From Gemmatimonadota bacterium (GTDB lineage: Bacteria; Gemmatimonadota; Gemmatimonadetes; Gemmatimonadales; Gemmatimonadaceae), in the NCBI GenBank assembly GCA_028287205.1, contig JAQBQC010000290.1:1-15280 (forward strand): a stretch of DNA of 15,280 bases, written 5' to 3'. The first letter of the stretch is position 1. Each line of letters opens with the position of its first letter. This document shows positions 13,282-15,280 of this stretch, one piece after another. The position numbers and the translations under genes are program-made. The notes under the pieces were generated by a model, which saw only the letters and a program-made list of their open reading frames with translations, did no database searches and was not told the DNA's origin.

Positions 13282-15280
13282 ATGCGCGTTTTCCCGGCCG
13301 TGCGTGCGGTGGCATTCTGCGCCTTCGCGATGACCTCAGCTTTCGCGGCCCCGCAGCTCGCTGCGCAGTCGCCGCTGCACTATCCGATCGCGCGCAAGAG
13401 CGATCAATCCGACAACTACTTCGGCACGGCGGTCGCCGATCCGTATCGGTGGCTGGAGAACACGGACTCTCCCGAGACGAAGCAGTGGATCGAGGCGGAG
13501 AACGCACTCACCTTCCAGTATCTCGCATCGATTCCGGAGCGCGCCTCCATCAAGGAGCAGCTCACGCGCATCTGGAACTATCCGAAATACAACGTGCCGA
13601 CGAAGCGCGGGAAGGACTACTTCTTCACGGAGAACAGCGGGCTGCAGAATCAGGCCGTGCTCTACATGCAGCATGGCCTCAAGGGCGTCCGCAAGATGGT
13701 GCTCGACCCGAACACGCTGTCGGCTGACGGCACCGTTGCACTCGGCGTGTGGGACGCGACGGAGAACGGAAAGTATCTCGCGTACGCGGTAGCGGCGGCC
13801 GGATCGGATTGGGAGGAGATTCGCGTGCGCGACGTCGAGAAGGGCGCCGATCTGCGCGACACGCTCAAGTGGGTGAAGTTCTCGAACATCGCGTGGACGA
13901 AGGATCACAAGGGATTCTTCTACTCGCGCTTCGAGGAACCGAAGAGCGAGAACGCGCTGCTCGCCAAGAACACGGGGCAGAAGCTCTACTACCATCGTCT
14001 CGGCGAGGCGCAGGCGAAGGACCGCCTCATGTACGAGCGCCCCGATCATCCGCAGTGGGGGATCACCGCGACGGTGAGCGATGACGGCGAATACGTCATC
14101 ATCTATGTCTCGGACGGGACGAACCCGAACAATCGCATCTTCTTCATCGATGTCAGCAATCCCGGGAAGCCGAAGATCGACAACCCGCTCGTGACGCTGA
14201 TCGACGATGAGGAATCGCAGAACCGCGTGATCGACAACGCGGGGGATGTCTTCTTCCTGCAGACCACGCAGGACGCTCCGCTGGGGCGCGTGGTTGCCGT
14301 GGACATCAACAAGCCGGCGAAGAAATACTGGCGAGCGCTGATCGCCGAGGGCGCCGACAAGATGGAGGACGTGGAGCTCATCGGCGGCCACTTCGTGGTG
14401 CACACGTTGAAGGACGCGCACTCGGTGCTCGAGATCTACGCGCTGCGCGGGAACCGCGTCGGGAACGTGATCCTCCCTGGCATCGGCACCATCGGGGCGA
14501 TCTCCGGCAAGCCGAACGAGTGGGAGATGTTCTACTCCTACGCGTCGTACCTGCAGCCGGCGTCGATCTATCGCTACGACATCGAGAAGCGGACGCAGAC
14601 GCCATTCCTCGTCGCGAAGCTTCCGGTGGACAGCGCGGGATATGAGACCAGGCAGCTGTTCGCCGCCGGGAAGGACGGGACGAAGATCCCGATCTTCGTG
14701 ACCGCGAAGAAGGGACTGACGCTCGACGGGTCGCATCCGACGATTCTCTACGCGTACGGCGGATTCGACGTCAACATCACGCCGTCGTTCACGCCCGCGA
14801 TGCTGCAGTGGGTGTCCATGGGCGGTGTGTACGCGGTGGCGGTGCTTCGAGGCGGCGGTGAGTACGGACGTGCGTGGCACGAGGCGGGGATGCTCGCGAA
14901 GAAGCAGAACGTGTTCGACGACTTCATCGCGAGCGCGGAGTATCTCATCGCGCAGAAGTACACGTCATCGAAGAAGCTCGCGATCCGTGGCGGCTCGAAC
15001 GGCGGACTGCTCGTTGGCGCGGTGGAGACGCAGCGTCCCGATCTCGCGGCCGTCGCGCTTCCGGCCGTGGGCGTGATGGACATGCTGCGCTATCAGAAGT
15101 TCACCATCGGGGGCGCGTGGTCGCCCGAGTACGGCACGTCGGAGGACTCGACCCAGTTCAAGACGCTCTACGCGTATTCGCCGCTGCACAACATCAAGCC
15201 GGGCACGTCCTATCCGGCGACGCTGATCACGACGGCGGATCACGATGATCGCGTGGTCCCGGGACACTCGTTCAAGTTCG
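13282..15280 (+). CDS. Prolyl oligopeptidase family serine peptidase (S9A), exported, 3' end missing
   Basis: At least 666 residues, cut off by the window end. Prolyl oligopeptidases cleave short peptides after proline. Residues 1-29 look like a Sec signal peptide (MRVFPAVRAVAFCAFAMTSA, cleavage near AAQS), so the enzyme is probably periplasmic or secreted. The peptidase N-terminal motif DPYRWLEN (54-61) is present, and a beta-propeller region (about 75-430) follows. The alpha/beta-hydrolase domain has LYAYGGFD with oxyanion Tyr492, nucleophile Ser572 in GGSNGG, and Asp655 with substrate-binding Arg657 in ADHDDRVVP. The catalytic His lies beyond the window. The start ATG 13282 lacks a Shine-Dalgarno sequence; CATACT (13273-13278) just upstream could be a -10 box, so a nearly leaderless mRNA is possible. 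Probably unrelated to the glycan locus and marks its edge. Confidence 0.93.
   Translation, partial: MRVFPAVRAVAFCAFAMTSAFAAPQLAAQSPLHYPIARKSDQSDNYFGTAVADPYRWLENTDSPETKQWIEAENALTFQYLASIPERASIKEQLTRIWNYPKYNVPTKRGKDYFFTENSGLQNQAVLYMQHGLKGVRKMVLDPNTLSADGTVALGVWDATENGKYLAYAVAAAGSDWEEIRVRDVEKGADLRDTLKWVKFSNIAWTKDHKGFFYSRFEEPKSENALLAKNTGQKLYYHRLGEAQAKDRLMYERPDHPQWGITATVSDDGEYVIIYVSDGTNPNNRIFFIDVSNPGKPKIDNPLVTLIDDEESQNRVIDNAGDVFFLQTTQDAPLGRVVAVDINKPAKKYWRALIAEGADKMEDVELIGGHFVVHTLKDAHSVLEIYALRGNRVGNVILPGIGTIGAISGKPNEWEMFYSYASYLQPASIYRYDIEKRTQTPFLVAKLPVDSAGYETRQLFAAGKDGTKIPIFVTAKKGLTLDGSHPTILYAYGGFDVNITPSFTPAMLQWVSMGGVYAVAVLRGGGEYGRAWHEAGMLAKKQNVFDDFIASAEYLIAQKYTSSKKLAIRGGSNGGLLVGAVETQRPDLAAVALPAVGVMDMLRYQKFTIGGAWSPEYGTSEDSTQFKTLYAYSPLHNIKPGTSYPATLITTADHDDRVVPGHSFKF

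Noticed and set aside
13336..14880. 514-codon minus-strand open frame opposite the peptidase
   Set aside because: It is the antisense shadow of the prolyl oligopeptidase gene, whose catalytic motifs are all in the plus frame.
1..15280. CRISPR arrays, tRNA or rRNA genes, insertion sequences
   Set aside because: I saw no regularly spaced repeats, no cloverleaf-like segments, no transposase motifs and no terminal repeats.

Overview
The window is GC-rich, tightly packed bacterial DNA with frequent GTG and TTG starts. It carries part of an extracellular polysaccharide locus of the exosortase A (XrtA/PEP-CTERM) type. Gene content, codon bias and protein style fit a Gemmatimonadota-like environmental bacterium, but no marker gene settles the phylum.

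Layout. The left edge (+ strand) holds the 3' part of a Wzx-like flippase gene with two in-frame TAG codons (1-753). It overlaps by 4 bp a glycosyltransferase gene (750-2204). Convergent to these is a minus-strand block from 6802 down to 2174: O-antigen ligase/polymerase, polysaccharide deacetylase, ATP-grasp ligase and GT4 glycosyltransferase. A sigma-54-type -24/-12 element (6915-6930) precedes this block. Next comes a single minus-strand lipoprotein gene (7020-8426) resembling a hypothetical glycoside hydrolase. Its leader (8445-8527) matches the cyclic-di-GMP-I (GEMM-I) riboswitch aptamer. A second minus-strand block (11777 down to 8696) encodes an XrtA-type polysaccharide deacetylase, a FemAB-like protein and a DegT-type aminotransferase, joined by 4-bp overlaps; it also has a sigma-54-type element (11832-11847). 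Transcribed divergently is a VanZ-family membrane protein with a large extracytoplasmic domain (11961-13190). The right edge is a secreted prolyl oligopeptidase (13282 to the window end, incomplete), probably outside the pathway.

How the parts may work together (inference). The flippase, ligase, glycosyltransferases and sugar-modifying enzymes would build, export and decorate an exopolysaccharide or surface glycan. The deacetylases would remove acyl groups; the aminotransferase, FemAB-like protein and ATP-grasp enzyme would supply or attach amino-type substituents. Both biosynthetic blocks appear to be under sigma-54 control, whereas the glycan-active lipoprotein appears to be under c-di-GMP control at the RNA level. 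No exosortase, PrsK/PrsR regulator or PEP-CTERM substrate lies in the window; they would have to be outside it.

The most noteworthy signal is the non-coding regulation: the riboswitch and the two -24/-12 promoters. These also change the most likely start codons of two genes.
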